This document shows positions 1-9,125 of a stretch of DNA of 64,000 nt, in pieces. The DNA is from Knoellia locipacati (lineage in GTDB: Bacteria > Actinomycetota > Actinomycetes > Actinomycetales > Dermatophilaceae). The notes below the pieces were generated by a model that had not been told where the DNA came from, did not search any database, and saw only the letters and a list, made by a program, of their open reading frames with translations. The stretch lies in contig NZ_BKBA01000004.1 in the NCBI RefSeq assembly GCF_007992835.1, positions 62,001 to 126,000 of the forward strand, read 5' to 3'. Position 1 is the stretch's first letter. Every line of letters begins with the position of its first letter. The position numbers were made by a program, and so were the translations under genes.

Positions 1-1013
1 TTGTCGAAGCGCAGCGCCTTGAGCCGTTTGGCCGTCATCTTGGCGCCGACGACCTCGTGGTGGTGGAAGCTCACACCCCCGCCGGCCTCGAAGCGTCGGG
101 TCGGGGGCTTGCCGATGTCGTGGAGCAGCGCGGCGAGCCGCAGCCAGAGGTCGGGCCCGGGCACCGACTCCTCGGGGCCGTCGACCGGACCCTCGAGGGC
201 GATCGCCTGGTCGAGGACGATGAGCGAGTGGACGTAGACGTCCTTGTGGCGGTGGTGCTCGTCCACCTCGAGCTGGAGGGCCGGGAGCTCGGGCAGCACA
301 TGAGAGGCCAGGCCGCTCTCGGCGAGCAGCTCGAGACCGGGCCGGGGCCGCGGCGCCATGAGCAGCTTGACGAGCTCGTCGCGCACCCGCTCGGCCGAGA
401 CGATCCCGATGGTGGAGGCCATCTCCTGCATCGCGGCATACACCTCGGGAGCCGGGACGAGACCGAGCTGCGCAACGAAGCGGACCGCCCGCATCATCCG
501 CAGCGGGTCGTCGCCGAAGCTCACCTCGGGGGTCGAGGGGGTGCGCAGCAGCCCGGCCTGCAGGTCGTCGAGCCCACCGTGGGGGTCGACGAACTCGAGC
601 GAGGGCAGGCGCAGGGCCATGGCGTTGACGGTGAAGTCACGACGGACGAGGTCGTCCTCGAGGGACTCGCCGAACGCGACGACGGGCTTGCGGGTCACCC
701 CGTCGTAGGCGTCGGCCCGGTACGTCGTCACCTCGACGGTGGTCTCGCTGCCGCCCTCACGCCGCACGGCGCCGATGGTCCCGAACTCGCGGCCCATGTC
801 CCAGGTGGAGCTGCCCCAGGAGCGCAGGATCGCCTCGGTCTCGTCGGGCGAGGCGCTCGTCGTGAAGTCGAGGTCCGGCGGCGTCCGGTCGAGGAAGGCG
901 TCGCGGACCGGCCCGCCGACGAGTGCGAGCTCGTGGCCCGCCTGCGTGAAGCGGGTGCCGAGGTCGGTGAGCAGCGGCAGCACCGGCGCGAGACGAGCGA
1001 CGGCCTGCTTCAT
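1..1013 (-). CDS. pcnA: CCA tRNA nucleotidyltransferase, 3' end cut by window
   Basis: The enzyme adds or repairs the 3' CCA end of tRNAs in the cytoplasm. Read on the minus strand from ATG at 1013, the protein begins MKQAVARLAPVLPLL and soon shows the nucleotidyltransferase core LVGGPVRDAFLDRTPPDLDF, with the G-G motif and the D-x-D metal pair. Near the window edge it carries the HD-domain stretch SFHHHEVVGAK, typical of actinobacterial CCA-adding enzymes. No stop is reached by base 1, so roughly the last quarter of the gene is missing. It is commonly found close to the Nudix and murJ genes near the origin in actinobacteria, which fits this location. A strong hairpin separates it from the dadA-like gene upstream. 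Confidence 0.93.
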   Translation of the reverse strand, partial: MKQAVARLAPVLPLLTDLGTRFTQAGHELALVGGPVRDAFLDRTPPDLDFTTSASPDETEAILRSWGSSTWDMGREFGTIGAVRREGGSETTVEVTTYRADAYDGVTRKPVVAFGESLEDDLVRRDFTVNAMALRLPSLEFVDPHGGLDDLQAGLLRTPSTPEVSFGDDPLRMMRAVRFVAQLGLVPAPEVYAAMQEMASTIGIVSAERVRDELVKLLMAPRPRPGLELLAESGLASHVLPELPALQLEVDEHHRHKDVYVHSLIVLDQAIALEGPVDGPEESVPGPDLWLRLAALLHDIGKPPTRRFEAGGGVSFHHHEVVGAKMTAKRLKALRFD

Positions 1014-1064
1014 GAGAGCGGCGGGGGGCGGAGAGGGTGACACGAGGAACAAGAGTAGGTGTCG

Positions 1065-1090
1065 CCGCGGCGGGCCCCCGCCCGCCGTGG
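1065..1090 (-). terminator. G+C-rich hairpin terminator after the dadA-like gene
   Basis: An 11-bp stem (one G-U pair) with a 4-nt C loop lies just downstream of the stop of the dadA-like gene and before the CCA-adding enzyme start. No U tract follows, as usual in G+C-rich actinobacteria, so its termination strength is inferred. Confidence 0.5.
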
Positions 1091-1101
1091 TGCGCTGGCC
1101 C

Positions 1102-2382
1102 CTACTTCCGCAGCGGGTCGAAGGCCGTGAGCAGGGCCCGGTCGCCGGCGCTGGAGGTGCCGGTCATCGCCCCGGCGAGGAGCTTGCCGGTGAGCGGTCC
1201 GAGCGCGACGCCCCACATGCCGTGGCCGCCGGCGACGAAGACCCGGTCCGAGCGGCTCGCTCCCACGAGCGGCAGCCCGTCCGTGGTGCACGGGCGCGAG
1301 CCGACCCACTCGTCGTGGCGCTCCGACCAGTCGACACCGGTGAACATCGGGGTGGCGGCGTCGACGATGGCCTGGACCCGGCGCGGGTCGAGCGGGTCGT
1401 CGGGGCTGCGGAACTCCATCATCCCGGCGACCCGCAGGCCCTCCTCGGGCTTGCCGAGCGGCGTGCACGCGACCCGCTGCGTCGGGAAGTAGACCGGTCC
1501 TGTGGGCACCTGGTCAGGGTGAACCGTGAAGCTGTAGCCGCGTCCGGCCTGGACGAGCTTGCGTATGCCGTGTGCTCGCGCGAGCCCTCCGACCCAGCTG
1601 CCGTTCGCGAGGACGACCGAGTCGGCGACGACGGACTCGCCGTTCTCGAGCGTGACGCGGACCTCGGGGCCCCGCTGGCTGACGTCGGTGACGCGGGCGC
1701 CGGTGGCGATCTCGCCGCCACGGGCGGTGACGGCGTCCGCGAGCGCGTGCACGAACCGGCCCGGGTTGAGGTAGCGCTGGCCGTTGAGGCGCACGCCGTG
1801 CGTCACGGCGTCGCCGAGCGAGGGCGCGAGGGTGTGCAGGTCGTCGCGGTCGAGCAGCTCGAAGTCGGTGAGGCCACCGGTCGCGGCGACGTGGCGGAAC
1901 TCCTCGACGAGCACGGAGCGGTCGGCCTCGCTCACGAACCCGGCAAGGAAGGGCTCGGCGTCGAGGGTGGGCTCCTCCACCCGGCCGGTGCCCTCGTGCC
2001 CGGTGAGCTCGTCGTAGGCCGACAGCGCGCCGGCGTTCGCGAGGTTGAAGACCTCGATGGCCTGATTCCAGTGACCGGAGGTGCAGTGGCGCGCGAAGCC
2101 GGCGAGGAACTGGACGAGCCGGCGGTCGGCCCGCACCGGCACGTAGACCGGTGAGTCCGGCTTGAGCGTCGCGAGGATGCCCGTCTTGAGGATGGCGGGT
2201 TCGGGCAGCGGCAGGGTCAGGGCGGGGGCGAGCCAGCCGGCGTTGCCCCACGACGAGCCGGCGGCGACACCGTCGGCGTCGAGCACGGTGACCGTGACGC
2301 CCTGCTCCTGGAGGTACCAGGCGGTGGAGAGACCCACGATGCCGGCGCCGACGACGACCACGTGCTGAGGATGCTGTGCCAT
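1102..2382 (-). CDS. DadA-like FAD-dependent D-amino-acid dehydrogenase
   Basis: Predicted flavoprotein that oxidatively deaminates an amino acid (DadA/DAO family, about 426 residues, normal length). The N-terminus HVVVVGAGIVGLSTAWYLQ is a Rossmann FAD-binding motif (GxGxxG), followed by the DadA-typical SSWGNAGWL segment at about residue 45. The C-terminus has the second FAD contact region (FVAGGHGMWGVALGPLTGKLLA). The ATG at 2382 is used here. A TTG nine bases upstream is possible, because the only purine-rich Shine-Dalgarno stretch touches the ATG. It lies downstream of a PucR-type regulator on the same strand, which probably controls it. The exact substrate cannot be read from sequence. 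Confidence 0.85.
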   Translation of the reverse strand: MAQHPQHVVVVGAGIVGLSTAWYLQEQGVTVTVLDADGVAAGSSWGNAGWLAPALTLPLPEPAILKTGILATLKPDSPVYVPVRADRRLVQFLAGFARHCTSGHWNQAIEVFNLANAGALSAYDELTGHEGTGRVEEPTLDAEPFLAGFVSEADRSVLVEEFRHVAATGGLTDFELLDRDDLHTLAPSLGDAVTHGVRLNGQRYLNPGRFVHALADAVTARGGEIATGARVTDVSQRGPEVRVTLENGESVVADSVVLANGSWVGGLARAHGIRKLVQAGRGYSFTVHPDQVPTGPVYFPTQRVACTPLGKPEEGLRVAGMMEFRSPDDPLDPRRVQAIVDAATPMFTGVDWSERHDEWVGSRPCTTDGLPLVGASRSDRVFVAGGHGMWGVALGPLTGKLLAGAMTGTSSAGDRALLTAFDPLRK

Positions 2383-2525
2383 GCCTCCCAAGTGTGGTCA
2401 GCGACGGAGCCGCCGTCTGTGCCCGAAGCGCCACCCGTGCAAGCGCGGCGTTGTGGGATCGGCCAACGGCGAGGTTGCGTCCGGCACTCGGGTGGCCCCG
2501 GCATCGGTCCGCGGGACGCCGTGGC

Positions 2526-3656
2526 TCAGCGCACCGACCGCAGGTCGACCATGAGCGCCAGCCGGGTCGCGGGGTCCCCGACGTCGACCCCGCACGCCTC
2601 GCGCGCCTTGCGCAGGCGGTTGCGCACCGTGTTCGGGTGCACGGTCAGCCCCTGCGCGGCCCCACTGACCTCCCCGGCGTCGAGGAACGCGCGCACCGCG
2701 TCGACGAGCCCACTGTCGTGGACCCGGTCGTGCTCGCGCAGCCTGGCCAGCGGGCTGGACCCTCCGTGGCGCTTGAGGAAGCCGTCGAGCCGGTCGACGA
2801 GGACGTCGGCGAAGACGTCCTCGAGCGTGGCGACCACCCCCGTGCGGCCACGACGTGAGAGCGCCTCGGCCACCTGGTCGGCGACGAGACGCGACTCGGC
2901 GAGGTCGCCCGCCTCGGCGGGGGTCCCGATGCCCACGACGAGCTGCTCGCCACCACCGAAGCGGCGCAGGAAGTCCCCGAGGATGCGCCCGGCGGACTCG
3001 GCCGCCATGACACCGAGGATCCCGCGGTCGTGGGCCGCGCAGAGGGCGGCGGGCGCCACCGCCGACAGGTGCAGGCTCAGCGGCCCGAGGGCCCGGCGCA
3101 CCGCCTCGGGTCCGCGGATCGACACCGCCACCCACTGGCCGGTCATCGTGTGGTCGGAGGCGACGTCGTCGGCGGCGTCACCACCGGCCAGCAGCGTCGT
3201 GACGAGGTGGGTGCGCTCGCGGCGGCCCCGGTCCGCCAGGTCCCGCTCGGCCCGAAGCCGCCTCGCGACCTGGGGGGCGGCGGCGACGAGGGTGTCGGAC
3301 TGGGCCCGGCTCGGGCCCTGCGGGATCGCCGCCCAGATCGACCCGACGAGGTGGCCCTCGTCGCGCACCGCGACCACGGCGCGCGCCACCATGTCCTCCT
3401 CGGGCAGGTCCACGGTGATGACCTCGTCCGAGACCCGGAGCCGCTCGAAGACCCCCGTGGCGGCGATGGCCTCCCGGTAGCGCACCGGCACCTGGCGCCC
3501 GAGGATCGTGCTGATCCGCGCGTCGTCCACGTCCTGGTTGCCGCCGGAGAAGGCGATGACGATGGTGTCGCGGTCCTCGATCGTCACCGGGGCCCCGAGC
3601 AGACCCGCCAGCGACGTGGCGAGGTCGAACAGGTCGCCGTCGATGTCGAGGGGCAC
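2526..3656 (-). CDS. PucR-family transcriptional regulator
   Basis: Cytoplasmic DNA-binding regulator of about 376 residues. The C-terminus carries the PucR helix-turn-helix (LTVHPNTVRNRLRKAREACG, near residues 335-354), preceded by a GGDEF-like CdaR region (LVVGIGTPAEAGDLAES). The N-terminal half is a GAF-like sensor region. The GTG at 3656 (VPLDIDGDLFDLA) is chosen because the reading frame upstream is antisense to the Nudix gene and lacks protein-like sequence. PucR regulators usually control catabolic genes beside them, so the dadA-like gene 140 bases downstream is the likely target. The ligand is unknown. Confidence 0.85.
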   Translation of the reverse strand: MPLDIDGDLFDLATSLAGLLGAPVTIEDRDTIVIAFSGGNQDVDDARISTILGRQVPVRYREAIAATGVFERLRVSDEVITVDLPEEDMVARAVVAVRDEGHLVGSIWAAIPQGPSRAQSDTLVAAAPQVARRLRAERDLADRGRRERTHLVTTLLAGGDAADDVASDHTMTGQWVAVSIRGPEAVRRALGPLSLHLSAVAPAALCAAHDRGILGVMAAESAGRILGDFLRRFGGGEQLVVGIGTPAEAGDLAESRLVADQVAEALSRRGRTGVVATLEDVFADVLVDRLDGFLKRHGGSSPLARLREHDRVHDSGLVDAVRAFLDAGEVSGAAQGLTVHPNTVRNRLRKAREACGVDVGDPATRLALMVDLRSVR

Positions 3657-3758
3657 GCGGCGAGCATACGGCCGGGCCCGCACGGTCGCCCCGCGCCGGT
3701 GGGGAGGCGAGCCGCCGCGGGCCGGTCCCTGTGGTGACGACGTGGTTAGAGTGACCAG

Positions 3759-4241
3759 ATGAGCCATGCCGCAGCCGAGCCACCCCGGGTCACCCGGCGG
3801 CTGCCTGCGGTCGAGGAGCGCTCGGCCGGCGGCATCGTCGTCGACGTCCACGACGGTGAGGCCCGGATCGCCGTCATCGCCCGCCGCAACCGGGCCGGAC
3901 GCGTCGAGTGGTGCCTGCCCAAGGGACACATCGAGGGCGCCGAGACCCTCCCGCAGACCGCAGCGCGCGAGGTCGCGGAGGAGACCGGCATACAGGGCAA
4001 CGTCCTCATCGAGCTCGGCACCATCGACTACTGGTTCGCGGTCGGCGAGCGACGGATCCACAAGTACGTCCACCACTACCTCCTCGAGGCGGTGGGTGGG
4101 GACCTCACGATCGAGAATGACCCGGACCACGAGGCCATCGACGTCGCCTGGTTCCCGCTGCGCGACGCGCACCGGCACCTGACCTTCCCCAACGAGCGTC
4201 GCATCGCCCGTCTGGCCTGGCAGCGGCTCGCCGGAGACTGA
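3759..4241 (+). CDS. Nudix hydrolase
   Basis: Small (160 residue) pyrophosphohydrolase of the Nudix superfamily. The full Nudix box is present at about residues 54-76 (G-x5-E-x7-REVAEETGI), giving the metal-binding REVAEE glutamates. A Nudix gene of this kind commonly sits directly in front of the DUF6049-murJ-pseudokinase block near the actinobacterial origin. Here the pseudokinase follows after only 61 bases, so the two intervening genes are missing. It starts divergently from the PucR gene, with about 100 bases between them for promoters. Substrate is unknown; a nucleotide-diphosphate derivative is expected. Confidence 0.9.
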   Translation: MSHAAAEPPRVTRRLPAVEERSAGGIVVDVHDGEARIAVIARRNRAGRVEWCLPKGHIEGAETLPQTAAREVAEETGIQGNVLIELGTIDYWFAVGERRIHKYVHHYLLEAVGGDLTIENDPDHEAIDVAWFPLRDAHRHLTFPNERRIARLAWQRLAGD

Positions 4242-4302
4242 GCCCGGCTTCGCCCCACGGCCCACCTAGGATGGTCGACACACCGATCGGAAGGGGCACC
4301 CG

Positions 4303-6465
4303 TTGGAGGGCGTCGGACCCGGAACCACCCTCGACGGGCGGTACACCACCCAGCGCAGGATCGAGCAACGCCACGGGTGCGAGCGGTGGACCGCTGACGA
4401 CACCACGCTCGGCCGCTCCGTGGTCGTCCTCTGCCTGCCCGACAGCGACCACCGGGCGAGTGCCGTCCTCGACGCCGGGCGCCGCGCCGCCGGGCTCGAC
4501 ACCCCCACCCTGCACCGCGTCCTCGACGCGGGTCGCGAGCGCGGCGTCGCGTGGGTCATCGAGAGCGACGTGGCCGACTCGCGATCCCTGGCCCAGCTCG
4601 TGCACGACGGTGGCCTGCCCGCCGACGAGGTCCGCCGCATCGTCGGCGAGGTCGCCACGGCCCTCGAGTCTGCCCGCCAGCGCGGCCTGCACCACCTCGA
4701 CCTGCGTCCGGAGGACGTCCTGCGCACCGTCGACGGCGAGGTCCGCCTGCGTGGCGTGGCCACGAGCGCGGCGATCGTCGAGCTCGACGACGTCGAGTCC
4801 GAGGACGCCTCCCGTCGCGACGCGATCGGTGTCGTCTCGCTGACGTATGCCGGCCTCACCGGTCTGTGGCCCGGTCCCGGAGCGACGTCGCTCGGCTCCG
4901 CCCCGCGTGTCCTCGGTGGCGTCGCCGCGCCCTCCGAGATCGCCGCCGGCGTGCCGCGCGACCTCGACGCGCTCTGCCGCCTCACCCTCGGCGACGACCA
5001 GGGGCCGACGTCGCCGGGCGACTTCGCCCGCCAGATCGCCCCGTGGCCCTCGCGCCAGGTCGCCGGTCGCTCGACGATCGCCACGACCGCTGCGGTCGAC
5101 CCCCGGGTGCCGACGGCGCTCTCTCCCGCGGCGCTGGCACCCGCAGCACTCGCGCCCGCTGCCCTCACGCCCGCTGCCCTCACGCCGCAGGCCTCGACCG
5201 AGGTGCTCCCGACGACGGCCCCGGAGCCTGACCCGTCGACGGGCGCGGACCCCGACTCCGAGCCGCTGGCCGGCCCGGACGCGCAGGACGCGCCGACCGA
5301 GGACGACGACGAGCCCACCCGGGTGCTCCAGCGCCCCACCTCGACCTCGGCGCCGACCGAGGCGATCCCGGTGACCGGTGCGGCGAGCGCCGGCGCCACT
5401 CCTCCGCCGGCTGACAGCACGGCCGAGCTGCCGCGGGTCCGTCCCTCCTCGACGGTCCCCGAGCCCACCGCCACGGGCGCCGAGGCCGGCCCCGTGGGCT
5501 CCGACCCGTCGGGGGACGGCGACGCGGCACCCCGCGCCGCCACCACGGCGGCCGCAGCCGCTGCGGCGGCCGGTGCTGCCATGGCGGGCGCCGGATCAGC
5601 CGTCGCCGAGGCCATGAGCCGGGCCGGGTCCCGCGTCGGGTCGCTCGGACGCCAGGTCGGCGAGCGCGCGGCCGAGAAGGCCGCCGAGCGCCGCGGGTTC
5701 CACGAGCGGATCACCGCGCCCAACGCACCTGGGCTCACCGACGACGGCGACCACGTGCGCCCCGGCACGGGCAGCGACGCCTTCCTCGAGCCCCCCGCGC
5801 CCCTGGTCCCCGCCGAGCCGCTCACCAAGGACGAGTCCAAGGTCGCACTGGCCATCGTCGCGGCCTTCCTCGTCGTCGCGCTCATCGGTGGCATCTACGG
5901 CGTGATGCAGATCGGCTCCAAGACCAACGTCGACTTCGGTGGGGTGCCCAACCGTGCGGCCAGTGCCTCCGCGGGCGCCGCCACCAAGAGCCCGACCCCC
6001 GCCAAGACGGGCGCCACACCCAACTCGAGCGGCGAGAAGCTCCAGATCCTCGCCGCCGACGGGTTCGACCCCCAGGGTGACGGGCGCGAGAACGGCACCC
6101 GCGCGCCCCGCGTCTTCGACGGCGACCCCTCGACCGCCTGGCAGTCCGAGGGCTACTCGTCCGCTGCTCTCGGTGGGCTCAAGCAGGGTGTCGGCGTGGT
6201 CGTCGACCTCGGGCCCAACGTCGCGGCCCGCGAGATCTCGCTGACGCTCGGCAACCGCGCCGACGTCGAGGTCTACATCGGCGCGGACAAGTCGCTGACC
6301 GGCGCCGTCAAGGTCGGGACGAAGGCGAGCGCCGACGGCACCGTGACCTTCCCGGTCAAGGCCGGCACCACCGGCCAGTACGTCATCGTCTGGTTCACGA
6401 AGCTCAGCCAGGACGGCAACGGCCGCTACCGCGCGATCCTCGGTGAGGTCGAGGTCAAGAGCTGA
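4303..6465 (+). CDS. MurJ-associated membrane pseudokinase with extracellular discoidin-like domain
   Basis: The N-terminal 250 residues have a protein-kinase fold (catalytic-loop-like HLDLRPEDVL near residue 142), but the DFG motif is replaced (LRGVAT) and no VAIK lysine is visible, so it is a pseudokinase. A long Pro/Ala/Thr-rich linker follows, then one membrane helix near residues 511-535 (VALAIVAAFLVVALIGGIYG) and a C-terminal beta-rich domain with VFDGDPSTAWQSEGY, typical of discoidin/F5-F8-like carbohydrate-binding modules. The same pseudokinase plus extracellular domain is fused to MurJ in Mycobacterium tuberculosis MviN (Rv3910), where it binds FhaA. Here it is a free-standing protein. 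TTG at 4303 has a good GGAAGGGG Shine-Dalgarno. The murJ partner is not at this locus. Confidence 0.8.
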   Translation: MEGVGPGTTLDGRYTTQRRIEQRHGCERWTADDTTLGRSVVVLCLPDSDHRASAVLDAGRRAAGLDTPTLHRVLDAGRERGVAWVIESDVADSRSLAQLVHDGGLPADEVRRIVGEVATALESARQRGLHHLDLRPEDVLRTVDGEVRLRGVATSAAIVELDDVESEDASRRDAIGVVSLTYAGLTGLWPGPGATSLGSAPRVLGGVAAPSEIAAGVPRDLDALCRLTLGDDQGPTSPGDFARQIAPWPSRQVAGRSTIATTAAVDPRVPTALSPAALAPAALAPAALTPAALTPQASTEVLPTTAPEPDPSTGADPDSEPLAGPDAQDAPTEDDDEPTRVLQRPTSTSAPTEAIPVTGAASAGATPPPADSTAELPRVRPSSTVPEPTATGAEAGPVGSDPSGDGDAAPRAATTAAAAAAAAGAAMAGAGSAVAEAMSRAGSRVGSLGRQVGERAAEKAAERRGFHERITAPNAPGLTDDGDHVRPGTGSDAFLEPPAPLVPAEPLTKDESKVALAIVAAFLVVALIGGIYGVMQIGSKTNVDFGGVPNRAASASAGAATKSPTPAKTGATPNSSGEKLQILAADGFDPQGDGRENGTRAPRVFDGDPSTAWQSEGYSSAALGGLKQGVGVVVDLGPNVAAREISLTLGNRADVEVYIGADKSLTGAVKVGTKASADGTVTFPVKAGTTGQYVIVWFTKLSQDGNGRYRAILGEVEVKS

Positions 6466-6466
6466 C

Positions 6467-7048
6467 ATGGCCGGGCTCGAGGACGCACCCGATCGCGCCC
6501 TCATGGCCCGTCACGTCGACGGGGACCCGGACGCCTTCGGCGAGCTCTTCCGCCGCCACCGTGACCGTCTCTGGGCGGTCGCCGTGCGCACCACCGGTGA
6601 CCGTGAGCTCGCCGCCGACTGCGTCCAGGACGGGTTCGTCAACGCCTTCCGGCGCGCGGAGTCCTACCGTGGCGACGCCGCGGTCTCCACGTGGCTGCAC
6701 CGCATCGTCGTCAACGCCTGCCTGGACCGCCTGCGCCGCGAGCGCGACGTGCTGCGCCGCGCCGGTGACGTGGCCGACCTCGACGTCATCGACGCCCACG
6801 ACCGCCACGGCGAGGCCGAGACCGGCCTCGACGTGCGCGCGGCCCTCGCACGGCTCCCGGAGCACCAGCGGCTCGCCCTCGTTCTCGTGGACATGCACGG
6901 TATGCCGGTCGCGGACGCCGCAGAGGTCCTCGGCGTCGCGGTGGGCACGGTGAAGTCACGGTGTGCACGCGGCCGTGAGGCGCTCGCCGCCCTGCTGGGC
7001 CCGTCCCGTGTCGACGACGGCCCCCGGGAACCTCGGGGGCAGTCGTGA
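6467..7048 (+). CDS. sigM: ECF RNA polymerase sigma factor SigM
   Basis: Extracytoplasmic-function sigma factor of 193 residues. Region 2 is seen as DPDAFGELFRRHRDRLWAVA ... CVQDGFVNAFRR and region 4 as LPEHQRLALVLVDMHG ... VAVGTVKSRCARGREAL. ATG at 6467 sits one base after the stop of the pseudokinase gene, so the two are probably co-transcribed. The order sigM - anti-sigma - trxB - trxA matches the mycobacterial sigM-rsmA-trxB2-trxC locus, which supports the gene name. In that genus SigM controls late-growth and cell-envelope genes; its regulon here is unknown. Confidence 0.9.
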   Translation: MAGLEDAPDRALMARHVDGDPDAFGELFRRHRDRLWAVAVRTTGDRELAADCVQDGFVNAFRRAESYRGDAAVSTWLHRIVVNACLDRLRRERDVLRRAGDVADLDVIDAHDRHGEAETGLDVRAALARLPEHQRLALVLVDMHGMPVADAAEVLGVAVGTVKSRCARGREALAALLGPSRVDDGPREPRGQS

Positions 7049-7133
7049 CGTCCTACCCACGAGCCCTTGATGCGGTTCGGCGTGCCCCGCGGGGCTGCGC
7101 CGGCGCCGCAGACCGCGACCGGAGGAGATGGTG

Positions 7134-7940
7134 GTGAGCACGCCCGACGACGACACGGACCCCACGGGGATGCGTGCCCTGCTCCGTGGCCTCCCCGACC
7201 CGGGGCCGATGCCCGACGACCTCGTCGCCCGCATCCAGTCCTCGCTCGCCGACCTGCCCCTGCCTGAGGCACGGCCCGGCACGAGTCGCGAGGACGGACT
7301 GCGCGCCGTTTCACGTGGAACGGAGTCCGCGCACGGTGCTCCCCGACCCTCGTGGTGGGCCCGCAACGGGTCCCGGGCCGCGGTGGCCGCCGTGGTGCTG
7401 CTCGGCGGTGGGGCGGTCGCGTCCGACCAGCTGGGTCTGCTCGGTTCCGGTGGCGACTCGGCCTCGTCCGGAACGACAGCGGACTCGTCCGCGGGCGGGA
7501 GCCCGGCCGACCAGCGGGCCGAGGGTCCCACCGACGGCGACGAGTCCGGCCCCCAGTCGGGCAGCGACAACGACGGTCGGTCCGCCGCGGGCCCGGTGCA
7601 GACCGGCCAAGTCGTCGTGACGAAGTCAGGACGCACCTACACGGCCGGTGGTCTCGCCACGGAGGTCGACCGCGACAGCGCGGCGGCACCCACGGCGCCG
7701 CTCACGGCCGAGTCCCCGGGGATCGGCCCGATCGGCACCGAGATCGGTGTGCGCTCCTGCCTCGTGGCCCTCGGACTCCCCCGCAACGCCGCCGCGCGGG
7801 TCGACCTGGCCCTGGTCGACGCCACCCCCGCCGCGGTCCTCGTGGTGACCCGCGACGGTGGGCGGACGGCATACGCCGTGGGTCGCGACTGCACCCTGGG
7901 CAACCCGTCACTCATCGCGGGACCGATCCAGCTGCCCTGA
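7134..7940 (+). CDS. Anti-sigma-M factor-like single-pass membrane protein
   Basis: Probable membrane anchored anti-sigma factor for SigM. The short N-terminal cytoplasmic part contains MRALLRGLPDPGPMPDDLVARIQSSL, the usual anti-sigma start in this locus. One membrane helix follows at about residues 78-96 (SRAAVAAVVLLGGGAVASDQ), then a Ser/Gly/Asp-rich linker and an extracytoplasmic domain with two cysteines. The GTG at 7134 is preferred over the ATG at 7128 because GGAGGAG then has an 8-base spacer. A parS site lies in the coding sequence at 7307-7322 and is translated as V-S-R-G-T. It overlaps nothing and is followed by the SigR-type trxB promoter. Confidence 0.75.
   Translation: MSTPDDDTDPTGMRALLRGLPDPGPMPDDLVARIQSSLADLPLPEARPGTSREDGLRAVSRGTESAHGAPRPSWWARNGSRAAVAAVVLLGGGAVASDQLGLLGSGGDSASSGTTADSSAGGSPADQRAEGPTDGDESGPQSGSDNDGRSAAGPVQTGQVVVTKSGRTYTAGGLATEVDRDSAAAPTAPLTAESPGIGPIGTEIGVRSCLVALGLPRNAAARVDLALVDATPAAVLVVTRDGGRTAYAVGRDCTLGNPSLIAGPIQLP
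7307..7322 (-). other. parS site 1 (GTTCCACGTGAAAC form), inside anti-sigma gene
   Basis: On the minus strand the core reads GTTCCACGTGAAAC, which fits the general parS consensus tGTTnCACGTGAAACa exactly in its core. It is the farthest of the cluster from the origin on the left side (about 10 kb). Confidence 0.8.
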
Positions 7941-7962
7941 CCGCGGGTCGGGCGGTGTGTCG

Positions 7963-7988
7963 GGAATCCCCAGCGCCTAGGATCAGTT
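7963..7988 (+). promoter_or_regulatory. SigR/SigH-type promoter of trxB
   Basis: GGAAT at 7963-7967, an 18-base spacer and GTT at 7986-7988 match the GGAAT-N18/19-GTT consensus known for the thiol-stress sigma factor SigR (Streptomyces) / SigH (mycobacteria). That sigma factor drives trxBA in those genera. Position 60 bases before trxB fits. A 7-bp hairpin (7998-8016) lies in the leader. Confidence 0.65.
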
Positions 7989-8047
7989 GAATCGAGACCA
8001 CCGCATGTAGCGGTGGTTCACCATGACAGACACAAGGGACGGTGTTC

Positions 8048-9064
8048 GTGAGCTCCCCCGCCCACACGACTGACGGCCAGGACGTGCGCAACGTCATCAT
8101 CATCGGCTCCGGCCCGGCCGGCTACACGGCCGCCGTGTACGCCGCCCGCGCCAACCTCCAGCCGGTCCTCTTCGAGGGTGCGGTCACCGCGGGTGGCGCC
8201 CTGATGAACACCACCGAGGTCGAGAACTTCCCGGGCTTCCGCGACGGCATCATGGGGCCCGACCTCATGGAGCAGATGCGCGCGCAGGCCGAGCGGTTCG
8301 GCGCCGAGCTCGTCACCGACGACATCACCTCGGTCTCGCTCGACGGCGAGATCAAGTCCGTCGTCGACGGCGAGGGTCGCACGTGGCGCGCCCGCGCCGT
8401 CATCCTCGCGATGGGCTCGGCCTACCGCGAGCTCGGGCTGCCCGACGAGAAGCGCCTTTCCGGCCACGGTGTCTCGTGGTGTGCGACCTGCGACGGGTTC
8501 TTCTTCCGCGACCAGGACATCGCCGTCGTCGGTGGTGGCGACTCCGCCGTCGAGGAGGCCACCTTCCTCACGAAGTTCGCCCGCTCGGTGACGATCGTGC
8601 ACCGCCGCGACGAGCTGCGCGCCTCCAAGATCATGGCCGAGCGCGCCCTGTCCAACGACAAGATCCGGTTCGCCTGGAACAGCGAGGTCGTCGGCATCCG
8701 TGGCGGCGACAAGCTCTCCGGCATCACCCTGCGCGACACCGTCACCGGCGCCGACAGCGAGCTCGACGTCACCGGCCTGTTCATCGCGATCGGTCACGAC
8801 CCCCGCAACGAGCTGCTCAAGGAGACCACCGACGGCACCCGCGTCGGTCTCGACGGCGAGGGTTACGTCCTCGTGCAGGGTCGTTCGACCCTGACCAACA
8901 TCGAGGGCGTGTTCGCCTGTGGCGACCTCGTCGACCACACCTACCGCCAGGCCATCACCGCCGCCGGCTCCGGCTGCGCCGCGGCGCTCGACGCCGAGCG
9001 CTTCCTCGCCGAGGCCGAGCACGCCGGGGCGCCCGCCCCCGACGCGGCCCTCATCGCCCCCTGA
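8048..9064 (+). CDS. trxB: Thioredoxin-disulfide reductase
   Basis: NADPH-dependent flavoenzyme of 338 residues that reduces thioredoxin. FAD-binding motif [19 protein letters not shown] near the start, redox-active [10 protein letters not shown] at about residue 142, NADPH motif [15 protein letters not shown], and the C-terminal [23 protein letters not shown] all match TrxB. The GTG at 8048 is preferred to the GTG two codons earlier on Shine-Dalgarno spacing. It is followed after 61 bases by trxA, forming the standard pair. The SigR-type promoter upstream suggests induction by disulfide stress. Confidence 0.96.
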   Translation: MSSPAHTTDGQDVRNVIIIGSGPAGYTAAVYAARANLQPVLFEGAVTAGGALMNTTEVENFPGFRDGIMGPDLMEQMRAQAERFGAELVTDDITSVSLDGEIKSVVDGEGRTWRARAVILAMGSAYRELGLPDEKRLSGHGVSWCATCDGFFFRDQDIAVVGGGDSAVEEATFLTKFARSVTIVHRRDELRASKIMAERALSNDKIRFAWNSEVVGIRGGDKLSGITLRDTVTGADSELDVTGLFIAIGHDPRNELLKETTDGTRVGLDGEGYVLVQGRSTLTNIEGVFACGDLVDHTYRQAITAAGSGCAAALDAERFLAEAEHAGAPAPDAALIAP

Positions 9065-9125
9065 CCGGCTTCACGCCCCCCACCCCGCAGACCTGATCCG
9101 CACCAACCCAGGAAGGACCCCCGCC

